From assembly GCA_025935515.1 (NCBI GenBank), contig JAICVC010000111.1, positions 1 to 7,212 of the forward strand: a stretch of 7,212 nt of DNA, read 5' to 3'. The notes under the pieces were generated by a model that had not been told where the DNA came from, ran no database searches, and worked only from the letters and a program-made list of their open reading frames with translations. This stretch comes from Sphingomonas sp. Its GTDB lineage: Bacteria > Pseudomonadota > Alphaproteobacteria > Sphingomonadales > Sphingomonadaceae. This document shows, piece after piece, positions 1-6,451 of this stretch; position 1 is the stretch's first letter; each line of letters starts with the position of its first letter. Position numbers and translations under genes: made by a program.

Positions 1-439
1 CCCGCTCGTCGAGGCAGCGCTTCAGCTCGCGCTCATCGAGACCGGCGAGCAGCCTCACCCGTTCCCTGAGCGCCCCGGGAAAATCGAGCTCACCCTGCAT
101 CGCCCGCTGGGTGATCCGTGCGACCCGGTCCTTGAGGCCGGCATAATCGGCCAGCTCGTCGATGCATTCCTGGCCGATGATCGTCGAATCCATGTCGGCA
201 ACCAGCAGCCGCTTCCAGCGCGGCTCCTCCGGCTGGAGGACAATGTCGACGCCCTCCAGTCCGTCGACGGCCCAGCGGGCGTCGCGGGCGTTGCCGGCAA
301 AGCGCAGGTCGGCGGCGTCGCACTCATCGATCCAGTGGAGGAAGGCCGCCTTGGGGTCGAGCTCGCGGAGCAGCCCGAGCGCGCGGTCGACCAGCCTGTC
401 ATCGAGCCGTCCCGCTGCTATCAGCGTCGCGATTCCCAT
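1..439 (-). CDS. serB: Phosphoserine phosphatase SerB, N-terminal part (runs off left edge)
   Basis: SerB hydrolyses O-phosphoserine to serine, the last step of serine synthesis, in the cytosol. The 146 visible residues begin MGIATLIAAG. About 78 residues of the N-terminal region found in proteobacterial SerB are followed by HAD motif I, DMDST, with the expected nucleophile Asp82 and acid/base Asp84. Then come GQECIDELADYAG, whose Glu91 is in the substrate-binding position, and the conserved stretch ALRERVRLLAGL. HAD motifs II to IV lie beyond the left edge. The chosen ATG is at 439-437. A GGAGG lies 13 bases upstream, which is rather far. An in-frame ATG at 469-467 would add ten residues (MTTSGGLGEG) and has no better ribosome binding site. 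Either start overlaps the divergent miaA. The identification is firm; the exact start is less so. Confidence 0.95.
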   Translation of the reverse strand, partial: MGIATLIAAGRLDDRLVDRALGLLRELDPKAAFLHWIDECDAADLRFAGNARDARWAVDGLEGVDIVLQPEEPRWKRLLVADMDSTIIGQECIDELADYAGLKDRVARITQRAMQGELDFPGALRERVRLLAGLDERELKRCLDER

Positions 440-1367
440 GCCTTCGCCCAAACCTCCGCTTGTCGTCATTGCCGGGCCGACCGCGAGCGGCAAGTCGGCG
501 CTGGCGCTCGCCCTTGCTGAGCAAATCGGAGGCGTGATCGTCAACGCCGATAGTGCGCAAATTTATCGCGACCTCAAAGTGCTGAGCGCGGCGCCGACCG
601 AGGACGAGCTGCGGCGGGCGGAGCACCGGCTCTACGGAATCCAGGACGGCGCGCTACCTTGTTCGGCCGCCGAATGGGCCGAGCATGCAAAGGCCGAGAT
701 CGCCGGCATCCACGCCGGCGGACGGACCCCGATCCTCGTCGGCGGGACCGGCCTTTACCTGCGCACCTTGCTCGAAGGCATCGCGCCGGTGCCAGCGATC
801 GACCCAGAAGTCCGCGCCCGAGTCCGGGCAACCCCGACCGAGGAGAATTACGCCAAGCTGCGATCGATCGACTCCGAGGCGGCGGCCAGGCTCAAGCCGC
901 GCGACTCGTCGCGGGTCAGCCGCGCGCTGGAAGTCATCCTCTCGAGCGGCCGCACCCTCGCCGAGTGGCAGCAGGAGCGCGAAGGGGGCATTGCAGGCGA
1001 GGTCGAGCCGAAGCCGCTGATCCTGCTGCCGCCGCGCAAATGGCTTTACGCCCGGTGCGACGAGCGCTTCGCGCACATGATCGACCGGGGCGCAGTCACC
1101 GAGGTCGAGACGCTGATGGCGAGAAAGCTCAACCCCAACCTGCCGGTGATGCGCGCGATCGGGGTGCGCGAGCTTTCCTCCTATCTCCTTGGACAATCGA
1201 CCCTCGACCAAGCAATCGCGGCCGGGCAGCAAGCCACTCGCCGCTATGCCAAGCGGCAATATACGTGGTTCGCCCACCAGCCGCCCGCCGACTGGCCGCG
1301 GTTCAAGGAGGCTCTCGACCTCGACCGGCTCGGTGAAGCGCTGGAACTGGTCAAACCGAACAGCTAG
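438..1367 (+). CDS. miaA: tRNA dimethylallyltransferase MiaA
   Basis: MiaA transfers a dimethylallyl group from DMAPP to N6 of A37 in tRNAs reading UNN codons, the first step towards ms2i6A. At 309 residues it has the family's usual length. Visible motifs are the P-loop GPTASGKS (13-20), DSAQIY with the expected catalytic Asp38 (38-43), VGGTGLYLRTLLEGI (101-115), LPVMRAIGVREL (235-246) and the C-terminal tRNA-contacting stretch QQATRRYAKRQYTWF (264-278). The open frame extends left to 162, but the upstream part only mirrors serB. No other usual start codon lies between this ATG and the P-loop, so 438 is the natural start. No Shine-Dalgarno sequence precedes it. Because serB starts on the opposite strand at 439, the miaA promoter and any leader must lie inside the serB coding sequence. 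ilvC follows nine bases downstream in the same frame, so the two are probably co-transcribed. Confidence 0.96.
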   Translation: MPSPKPPLVVIAGPTASGKSALALALAEQIGGVIVNADSAQIYRDLKVLSAAPTEDELRRAEHRLYGIQDGALPCSAAEWAEHAKAEIAGIHAGGRTPILVGGTGLYLRTLLEGIAPVPAIDPEVRARVRATPTEENYAKLRSIDSEAAARLKPRDSSRVSRALEVILSSGRTLAEWQQEREGGIAGEVEPKPLILLPPRKWLYARCDERFAHMIDRGAVTEVETLMARKLNPNLPVMRAIGVRELSSYLLGQSTLDQAIAAGQQATRRYAKRQYTWFAHQPPADWPRFKEALDLDRLGEALELVKPNS

Positions 1368-1376
1368 GCGGCGGCA

Positions 1377-2348
1377 ATGGACTTGCTCCGCGACGCCGAC
1401 ATCGATCCCGCCGCCCTGGCCGGCAAGCGAGTCGCGATCCTTGGCTATGGCAACCAGGGCCGGGCGCAGGCGCTGAACGCCCGTGACAGCGGCATCGATG
1501 TCGTCGTCGGGCTGCGCGGTGGATCGGGCAGCGCCTTCGAGGTCGAGGCCGCCGGGCTAGAAACGTCTCTGGTCGAGGACGCCGTCGCGTCGGCCGACGT
1601 CGTGATGATGCTCGCCCCCGACGAAATCCACGCCGCGCTCTACCGCGAGATCGAACCGCATCTGCGCCAAGGTGCCGCGCTCGGCTTCAGCCACGGGCTG
1701 TCGGTCCGCTTCGGCTTGGTTGATCCGCGCGCCGACCTCGACGTCTTCCTGGTCGCGCCCAAGGGACCGGGCACCGCGCTGCGTTCGCTCTACACCGAAG
1801 GCAAGGGCATGATCGCGGTCTGGGCGGTGGCACAAGATGCGACCGGCAAGGCGCGCGAGATCGCCCTCGCCTACGGGCGCGCGATCGGTTCGGGCCGCGC
1901 CGGCCTGATCGCCTCCAGCTTCGCCGAGGAAGCCGAAGCCGATCTGTTCAACGAGCAGGCCGTAGTGTGGGGCGCGGTGCCGGAGCTGCTGATCGCCGGC
2001 TTCGAGACATTGGTCGAGGGCGGGGTTTCGCCCGAGCTCGCCTATCTCGAATGCGTCGGCGAATTGAAGTTGATCGCCGACCTCATCGAAGCGCGAGGGA
2101 TTGCCGGCATGCGCGAGGCGATCTCCAACACCGCCGAGCTCGGCGCCTTGCTCGGTGGCCGGCGGATCGTCGATGCCGGCGTACGGCAGCGGATGGGCGA
2201 AGTCCTCGCCGAAGTCCGCGCGGGCGAATTCGCCAGGGAGCTCAACGCGGAAGAAGCGAGCGGCTATGCACGGCTCGAGCAGGCACGCACCGCCAATCGC
2301 AAGACCCTGCTCGAGGAAACCCGCCGCCGGCTCGGCGATTCCGGCTGA
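1377..2348 (+). CDS. ilvC: Ketol-acid reductoisomerase (class I, divergent)
   Basis: KARI converts acetolactate or acetohydroxybutyrate to the dihydroxy acid using NADPH and Mg2+, the second common step of valine, leucine and isoleucine synthesis. The 323 residues show the Rossmann motif GYGNQG (23-28) and the cofactor loop LRGGSGS with Arg47, Ser50 and Ser52, a pattern expected for NADPH. The knotted C-terminal domain follows. The catalytic set, matched to the known class I enzymes, is complete: His106, Lys129, Asp189, Glu193, Glu225, Glu229 and Ser250. Oddities are the missing N-terminal YYDRDAD-type strand, KGPGTALRSLY where the family normally has KGPGH.VR.EY, loss of the following GVP, and a C-terminus without the usual HPIE..G ending. 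It lies nine bases after miaA, and only a weak AGG precedes the ATG. The fold and chemistry are well supported. A paralogue or drifted specificity cannot be excluded. Confidence 0.88.
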   Translation: MDLLRDADIDPAALAGKRVAILGYGNQGRAQALNARDSGIDVVVGLRGGSGSAFEVEAAGLETSLVEDAVASADVVMMLAPDEIHAALYREIEPHLRQGAALGFSHGLSVRFGLVDPRADLDVFLVAPKGPGTALRSLYTEGKGMIAVWAVAQDATGKAREIALAYGRAIGSGRAGLIASSFAEEAEADLFNEQAVVWGAVPELLIAGFETLVEGGVSPELAYLECVGELKLIADLIEARGIAGMREAISNTAELGALLGGRRIVDAGVRQRMGEVLAEVRAGEFARELNAEEASGYARLEQARTANRKTLLEETRRRLGDSG

Positions 2349-2522
2349 TCAGCCGATGGTCTCGGACAGCGTGCCGGGGCGTTCGCCGATACTCGCGCGC
2401 TCGAGATAGGCGCGCTGCATCTTGCGATGCGCCTCGGCGACCTCGGGGTCGTGCGCAGCGGTCGCGAGTTCCTGCTCTTCGGCCGCGCGCTGCGCGAAAT
2501 AGATGCGGTCCTGGTCCGCCAT
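2349..2522 (-). CDS. Small conserved-looking protein of unknown function (57 aa)
   Basis: This 57-residue protein begins MADQDRIYFAQRAAEEQELA and ends in GERPGTLSETIG. It is hydrophilic, rich in Ala, Glu, Arg and Gln, and probably forms two short helices (about 5-22 and 26-45) around a DPEVAEAHRKM segment. There is no signal peptide, membrane segment or cysteine. I recognise the general look (a ..YFA.RA..E...A.....P....H..M...Y..RA pattern) from small hypothetical proteins of alphaproteobacteria, but know no function. The start is decided by a perfect AAGGAGG at 2535-2529, six bases before the ATG. The open frame continues upstream to 2663, but that part lies antiparallel in the ppa frame and is not needed. 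It follows ppa by 41 bases, and its TGA abuts the ilvC stop codon. Confidence 0.8.
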   Translation of the reverse strand: MADQDRIYFAQRAAEEQELATAAHDPEVAEAHRKMQRAYLERASIGERPGTLSETIG

Positions 2523-2528
2523 GACGCG

Positions 2529-2535
2529 CCTCCTT
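2529..2535 (-). promoter_or_regulatory. Strong Shine-Dalgarno of the 57-aa gene
   Basis: Read on the minus strand, AAGGAGG is a full match to the anti-Shine-Dalgarno of 16S rRNA and sits six bases before the ATG at 2522. It is the best ribosome binding site in the window, and it fixes the start of the small gene over the longer open frame. Confidence 0.8.
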
Positions 2536-2563
2536 CGGCTGTAAGCGCGCAAAGCTAGCAGAA

Positions 2564-3109
2564 TCAGGCGGGTGCGGCGATCTTTTCCTTCGCGCGGTCG
2601 ATCGCCTCGATCAGGATGCGGCGGGCGTCGGCCGCATCGCCCCATTTGCCGACGCGGACCCATTTGTCGGGCTCGAGGTCCTTATAGTGGGTGAAGAAAT
2701 GCTCGATCTGCTGGAGCACGATCGACGGCAGGTCCTGCCGCTCCCCGACGTCCGAATAATATGGGAAGGTCGTGTCCACCGGCACGCAGATCAATTTCTC
2801 GTCGCCGCCATGCTCGTCCTCGAGGTTGAGAACTCCGATCGGCCGCGACCGGACCACGCAACCGGGCACGAAGGGCGAGCGGGCGATCACCAGCGCATCG
2901 AGCGGGTCGCCATCGGGCGACAGCGTGTGCGGCACGAAGCCGTAATTCGCGGGATAACGCATCGGCGTGTGGAGAATGCGGTCGACGAACAGGGCGCCCG
3001 ACTTCTTGTCGAACTCGTACTTCACCGGCTCCCCGCCGACCGGGACCTCGATGACGACGTTGATATTCTCCGGCGGATTGTCCCCGGTCGGGATGAGATC
3101 GATGTTCAT
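2564..3109 (-). CDS. ppa: Inorganic pyrophosphatase, family I
   Basis: Ppa hydrolyses pyrophosphate to two phosphates in the cytosol, pulling nucleic acid synthesis and aminoacylation forward. The 181 residues match the usual length of the hexameric bacterial family I enzyme. All key active-site residues can be placed at the E. coli position plus one: Glu21, Lys30 and Glu32 (KYEFDK), Arg44, Tyr52, Tyr56, Asp66, Asp68 and Asp71 (DGDPLD), Asp98, Asp103, Lys105, Tyr142 and Lys143. Mg2+ is the expected cofactor, and fluoride is a well-known inhibitor of this family. The ATG is nine bases after the stop of crcB on the same strand, so the two are almost certainly co-transcribed. No strong Shine-Dalgarno is seen, and coupling to crcB translation may help. 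Confidence 0.97.
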   Translation of the reverse strand: MNIDLIPTGDNPPENINVVIEVPVGGEPVKYEFDKKSGALFVDRILHTPMRYPANYGFVPHTLSPDGDPLDALVIARSPFVPGCVVRSRPIGVLNLEDEHGGDEKLICVPVDTTFPYYSDVGERQDLPSIVLQQIEHFFTHYKDLEPDKWVRVGKWGDAADARRILIEAIDRAKEKIAAPA

Positions 3110-3118
3110 TGCTTGGCT

Positions 3119-3502
3119 CTAGGGCAGGTGGCCGCCGCCCCTAAACATCGCCAGCCCGAAGAACAATGCCGAGACGCTCGCCGCGACCGAGCCTACGGCA
3201 TAGCCGGCCGCGAGGCCGTAGGAATGGCGCTCGACCAGCAGCGCAGTGTCGAGGCTGAAGGCGGAAAAAGTGGTGAAGCCGCCGAGGATGCCGGTGGTGA
3301 GAAACAACCGCAAATGCTGCGCAATGCCGGGCCGGAACGCGAAATAGCCGGCGAGCAGTCCCATCGCAAAGGAACCGGCGACGTTGACGATCAGGGTTCC
3401 GAACGGAAAGCCGTAGCCAAGCAGCTTCGCAGCGCCGACGTTGACCCCATGGCGAAGCGCCCCGCCGATTCCGGCACCGAGAAAGACGATCAGGTAAAGC
3501 AT
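3119..3502 (-). CDS. crcB: Fluoride channel CrcB/Fluc
   Basis: CrcB (Fluc) forms an inverted-topology dimer in the inner membrane that lets fluoride leave the cell. The 127 residues have the expected length and about four hydrophobic segments (roughly 2-20, 32-54, 66-86 and 95-119). Family motifs are GAGIGGALRHG (9-19), FGTLIVNVAGSF (34-45) with the pore Asn40, and GILGGFTTFSAF (71-82), which holds the central Na+ site and the two Phe-box residues Phe79 and Phe82. The open frame continues upstream to 3733, but that stretch overlaps the glycosyltransferase antiparallel frame and lacks family similarity. No ATG, GTG or TTG lies close upstream, so the ATG at 3502 is chosen. Its ribosome binding site is weak. 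It precedes ppa by nine bases. Confidence 0.95.
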   Translation of the reverse strand: MLYLIVFLGAGIGGALRHGVNVGAAKLLGYGFPFGTLIVNVAGSFAMGLLAGYFAFRPGIAQHLRLFLTTGILGGFTTFSAFSLDTALLVERHSYGLAAGYAVGSVAASVSALFFGLAMFRGGGHLP

Positions 3503-3567
3503 CGGGCGAGCGCTTACCGCCGCACGAACAATTTTTCGACCTCGGAACCCGCCCGGTCGCGCCCCCC

Positions 3568-4599
3568 CTAACCGATGCCCAGCAACCCCGGCAGAGCCGC
3601 CGCCACCCATTCGGCCCCATATGCATTGGCAAATCCGAGGGTCAGCGATGAGCCGACCAACGACGCGCCGACGTGGAGACGTTGATTGCCTCGCATCGAC
3701 GCAAGGCAGGCGTTGGCCCAGGTTCGGGCGCACACCAGTGCAAGGCCGCGCGGATCATAATATCGAGCCTTGTCGTTGGCGCTCTCGAGCGTCTTCATCC
3801 AGCTCTCCGCCCAGGCGATAAACTGCCGGGATTGAGGCTGCTTCTTCGGTGCGCCGAGCGTGGTATGCCGATCGAGGTCCAATTCGGACGGCTCGATCCC
3901 GAGGCGGCCCAGAAGGTCGCGGAGCAACACCCCCTTCAGATGGCGCACCTGCGCGCTTTCGACGCGCCCGATCTGGCCCTGGTGGAGGCGCCGATCGATC
4001 AGCACCTCCTTGAGGTTCGCGAGCCGATGCTGCCGCGAGATCCGGATGAACATGTCGAGATCCTCGCAGACCGGGAACTCGGGCCGGTATTCGAACGCCT
4101 TCAGGACTTCGGCCCGCCCCATGATCGACGACTGTTGAAAGGGTGACCGGAACAGAAGCGCGGGAGCCAGTGTCTCGTGGGTGAGAAAAGGCACGCGCGT
4201 ACGGCGCTTGGGCCGGCCCTGAGCGTCAAGCCGGCCAGCCGCCGCTCCGACCAGCGCCACGTCCAGATGCCGGGCAAGGAAGTTCACCTGACGTTCCAAA
4301 CGCTGCGGACGCGCCAGATCATCGCTATCGAGCCAGGCAATATATCCGCTACGCGCGGCCTGGAGACCGGTATTGCGCGCGGCCGGGATGCCGCGATTGT
4401 TGGGGTGGCGGATGACGCGGACCGGCTTTCCGCGGGCGGCGGCTTCGGCCACGTCGGCCGAGGAGTCCGAGGAGCCGTCGTCGACGACGATGATCTCCAT
4501 ATCCTCGAGCGTCTGCCGGGCGAGGCTCGCCACCGCCTCTCCAACCACGGCCTCGCGGTTGAAGACTGGAACGATCACCGACACTCGTGGCGAATTCAC
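3568..4599 (-). CDS. Family 2 glycosyltransferase (GT-A fold), acceptor unknown
   Basis: This is a cytosolic or membrane-peripheral inverting glycosyltransferase that would pass a sugar from a nucleotide donor to an unknown acceptor. The 343 residues show the GT2 core in order: VSVIVPVFN (6-14), VVDDGSSD (38-45), PNNRGIPAARN (66-76), the metal-binding WLDSDD (89-94), CEDLDMFIR (178-186) with the likely catalytic base, and RRLHQGQIG (203-211). About 130 further residues follow, ending in a hydrophobic Ala/Gly/Leu-rich tail (about 308-343) that might associate with membrane. There is no clear transmembrane helix, so it is unlike processive synthases. The start is a GTG at 4599-4597 without a good ribosome binding site, and a stop lies ten codons upstream in frame. 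No other glycan genes are nearby, so the product (LPS, capsule or protein glycan) cannot be named. Confidence 0.92.
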   Translation of the reverse strand: MNSPRVSVIVPVFNREAVVGEAVASLARQTLEDMEIIVVDDGSSDSSADVAEAAARGKPVRVIRHPNNRGIPAARNTGLQAARSGYIAWLDSDDLARPQRLERQVNFLARHLDVALVGAAAGRLDAQGRPKRRTRVPFLTHETLAPALLFRSPFQQSSIMGRAEVLKAFEYRPEFPVCEDLDMFIRISRQHRLANLKEVLIDRRLHQGQIGRVESAQVRHLKGVLLRDLLGRLGIEPSELDLDRHTTLGAPKKQPQSRQFIAWAESWMKTLESANDKARYYDPRGLALVCARTWANACLASMRGNQRLHVGASLVGSSLTLGFANAYGAEWVAAALPGLLGIG

Positions 4600-4646
4600 G
4601 CGGACACCCCGCAGGAACGCAAATGCTGGTCAGGCTTGTGCGCCAT
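4596..4646 (-). other. Possible 16-codon leader ORF overlapping the glycosyltransferase start
   Basis: On the minus strand, an ATG at 4646-4644 opens a short frame (MAHKPDQHLRSCGVSA). Its TGA overlaps the GTG start of the glycosyltransferase as GTGA, the geometry of translational coupling. It lacks its own Shine-Dalgarno, so it may be chance. A short stem, GCGG/CCGC, lies at 4600-4612, directly before the GTG. Confidence 0.25.
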
Positions 4647-4693
4647 TTGATGACGGGCGGATGGCCGGAAGATGAATTCGGGGACGGTCGCCG

Positions 4694-6451
4694 CTATTTT
4701 CTGCCAAAGAGTCTTTCGATCTCGGCATGGCCAAGCTTCACCCAGGTGGGGCGGCCGTGGTTGCATTGGCCCGAGCGCGGCGTGACCTCCATCTCGCGCA
4801 GCAGGGCGTTCATTTCGGCGACCGAGAGCACGCGGCCGGCGCGGACCGAACCGTGGCAGGCGATGGTCGCGGCGACGTGGTCCAGCTTGTCGCGCAGGCT
4901 GAGTGGACCGCCCAGCTCGGCGATCTCACCGGCGAGATCCAGGAGCAAACCGCTGGGATCGGTTTTGCCGAGCGCGGCCGGGACCGCTCGAACCAGCATC
5001 GCCGTTGGGCCGAATCTTTCCACGTCGAGACCCATGTCGGCCAGTTCGGCCGCCGCGCCTTCGAGCCGATCGCAGTCGGGCTCGTCGAGTTCGACCACCT
5101 CCGGAATCAGCAGCGCCTGACGGGCCACCGCCCCGCCCTGCCGTGCCGCGCGCATTCGTTCGAGCACCAGCCGCTCGTGCGCGGCATGCTGGTCGACGAT
5201 CACCAGCCCGTCCTCGGCCTCGGCGACGATGTAGGTCGCGGCGACTTGGCCCCGCGCGACACCGAGCGGGTAGCTAGGGACAGGATCCACCGCGGTTTCG
5301 GCGCGGCCTTGCGGCACGAAGCTCACCGGAATGAAGGATTGTTGCTCCTCCCGCACTCCGGCGTCCGGGGGCCGCTCACGTTCGAGGTCACGCGCATAGC
5401 TGTCACTGCTGGTCCACATCACGGGCGCAGCCGCTTGGCTCCGCGCGGCGCTGCGCTGGCTTTCCTCGTCGAGCGCGTGGCGGAGCGCGCCGATAATGAG
5501 TCCGCGGACCGCCGAGGGATCGCGAAAGCGCACCTCGGTCTTGGCCGGGTGGACGTTGACGTCGACCTCGTCGAGCGGGACCTCGACGAACAGCGCCGCA
5601 ATCGGATGCCTGTCGCGCGCGATGAGGTCGCGATAAGCGGCGCGGAGCGCACCGACCAGCAACCGGTCCTTCACCGGCCGCGAGTTGACGAACAGATATT
5701 GCTGGTCGGCGACGCCGCGGTTGAAGGTCGGCAGGCTGATCACGCCGGTCAGCCGCGAGCCTTCGCGCACACAGTCGATGCCGATCCCGTGGCGGTCGAG
5801 CTCGTGGCTGAGCAGCTCGGCGACGCGCGCCGGCGGCTGCGCCGGCTGGAGCGTCAGAATGCGCCGGCCGTCGTGGTCGAGCGTGAAGCCGACGTCACTC
5901 CGCGCCATTGCCAGCCGCTTCACCGCGTCGAGGCACGCGGCATATTCGGCGCGGGGCGAGCGCAGGAACTTGCGCCGCGCCGGGACCTTCTCGAACAGGC
6001 CCTCGACCCGGATTCGCGTGCCGGGCGGGAGCGCGGCCGGCCCCTCTCCCATCCGCTCGCCATGGTCGATCGCGATTCGCCAGCCCCCACCCTCCTTATT
6101 GACGCCGCCGCGCGCCCGGCTTTCGAGAGTCAGCCGCGACACGCTGGCGATCGACGGCAGGGCTTCGCCGCGGAACCCGAAGCTCGTCACCCGGTCGATG
6201 GCGTCGCTCGGCAGCTTCGAGGTCGCGTGCCGCTCGAGCGCGAGCCGCATCTCGTCCGTGTTCATGCCCGAGCCGTCGTCGGCAACCTCGATCAGCTCGA
6301 GCCCACCGGCGTGAAGCCGCACCGCGACCTCGGTCGCGCCCGCGTCGAGTGAATTTTCAACCAGCTCCTTGAGCGCGCTCGCCGGGCGCTCGACCACCTC
6401 GCCCGCGGCGATGCGATTGATGAGCTCGGGCGGCAGCCTTCTTATTGACAT
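4694..6451 (-). CDS. mutL: DNA mismatch repair protein MutL (endonuclease type)
   Basis: MutL couples MutS mismatch recognition to strand incision and excision. The 585 residues start with the GHKL ATPase: NRIAAGEVVERPASALKEL with Glu29, then ENSLDAG with Asn33, VADDGSGM (56-63), ERHATSKL (73-80) and TSFGFRGEALPSIASVSRL (89-107). The transducer domain has FVNSRPVKDR (254-263) and DVNVHPAKTEVRFR (297-310). A low-complexity linker (about 330-395) leads to the C-terminal dimerisation domain. There DQHAAHERLVLE (420-431) fits the DQHA(X)2E(X)4E nicking motif, and ACHGSVRAG (531-539) and GQCNHGRPT (561-569) supply further metal ligands. Such MutL acts without MutH, as expected outside the gammaproteobacterial group. 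The ATG at 6451 is preceded by AGGA at nine bases. The open frame extends 14 codons further, to 6493, without family similarity. Confidence 0.97.
   Translation of the reverse strand: MSIRRLPPELINRIAAGEVVERPASALKELVENSLDAGATEVAVRLHAGGLELIEVADDGSGMNTDEMRLALERHATSKLPSDAIDRVTSFGFRGEALPSIASVSRLTLESRARGGVNKEGGGWRIAIDHGERMGEGPAALPPGTRIRVEGLFEKVPARRKFLRSPRAEYAACLDAVKRLAMARSDVGFTLDHDGRRILTLQPAQPPARVAELLSHELDRHGIGIDCVREGSRLTGVISLPTFNRGVADQQYLFVNSRPVKDRLLVGALRAAYRDLIARDRHPIAALFVEVPLDEVDVNVHPAKTEVRFRDPSAVRGLIIGALRHALDEESQRSAARSQAAAPVMWTSSDSYARDLERERPPDAGVREEQQSFIPVSFVPQGRAETAVDPVPSYPLGVARGQVAATYIVAEAEDGLVIVDQHAAHERLVLERMRAARQGGAVARQALLIPEVVELDEPDCDRLEGAAAELADMGLDVERFGPTAMLVRAVPAALGKTDPSGLLLDLAGEIAELGGPLSLRDKLDHVAATIACHGSVRAGRVLSVAEMNALLREMEVTPRSGQCNHGRPTWVKLGHAEIERLFGRK

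Noticed and set aside
162..437. N-terminal extension of miaA by 92 codons
   Set aside because: The added part is Ser/Arg-rich, lies opposite serB coding sequence and has no place in the MiaA family. The 438 start gives the normal length.
654..1277. Open frame of 207 codons on the minus strand opposite miaA
   Set aside because: It shows no recognisable domain and mirrors the codon bias of miaA, whose motifs are complete on the other strand.
3503..3567. Fluoride riboswitch upstream of crcB
   Set aside because: The minus-strand leader lacks the conserved GATG-type and pseudoknot elements of the crcB motif, and the space is short.
2687..3571. Open frame of 294 codons on the plus strand opposite ppa and crcB
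   Set aside because: It spans two well-identified minus-strand genes and has low-complexity Arg/Asp/Glu-rich composition, so it is a shadow frame.
4727..6352. Open frame of 541 codons on the plus strand opposite mutL
   Set aside because: It lies antisense to a fully recognisable MutL. Its product is Arg/His/Gly/Pro-rich without motifs, as expected from the high-GC codon bias of the real gene.
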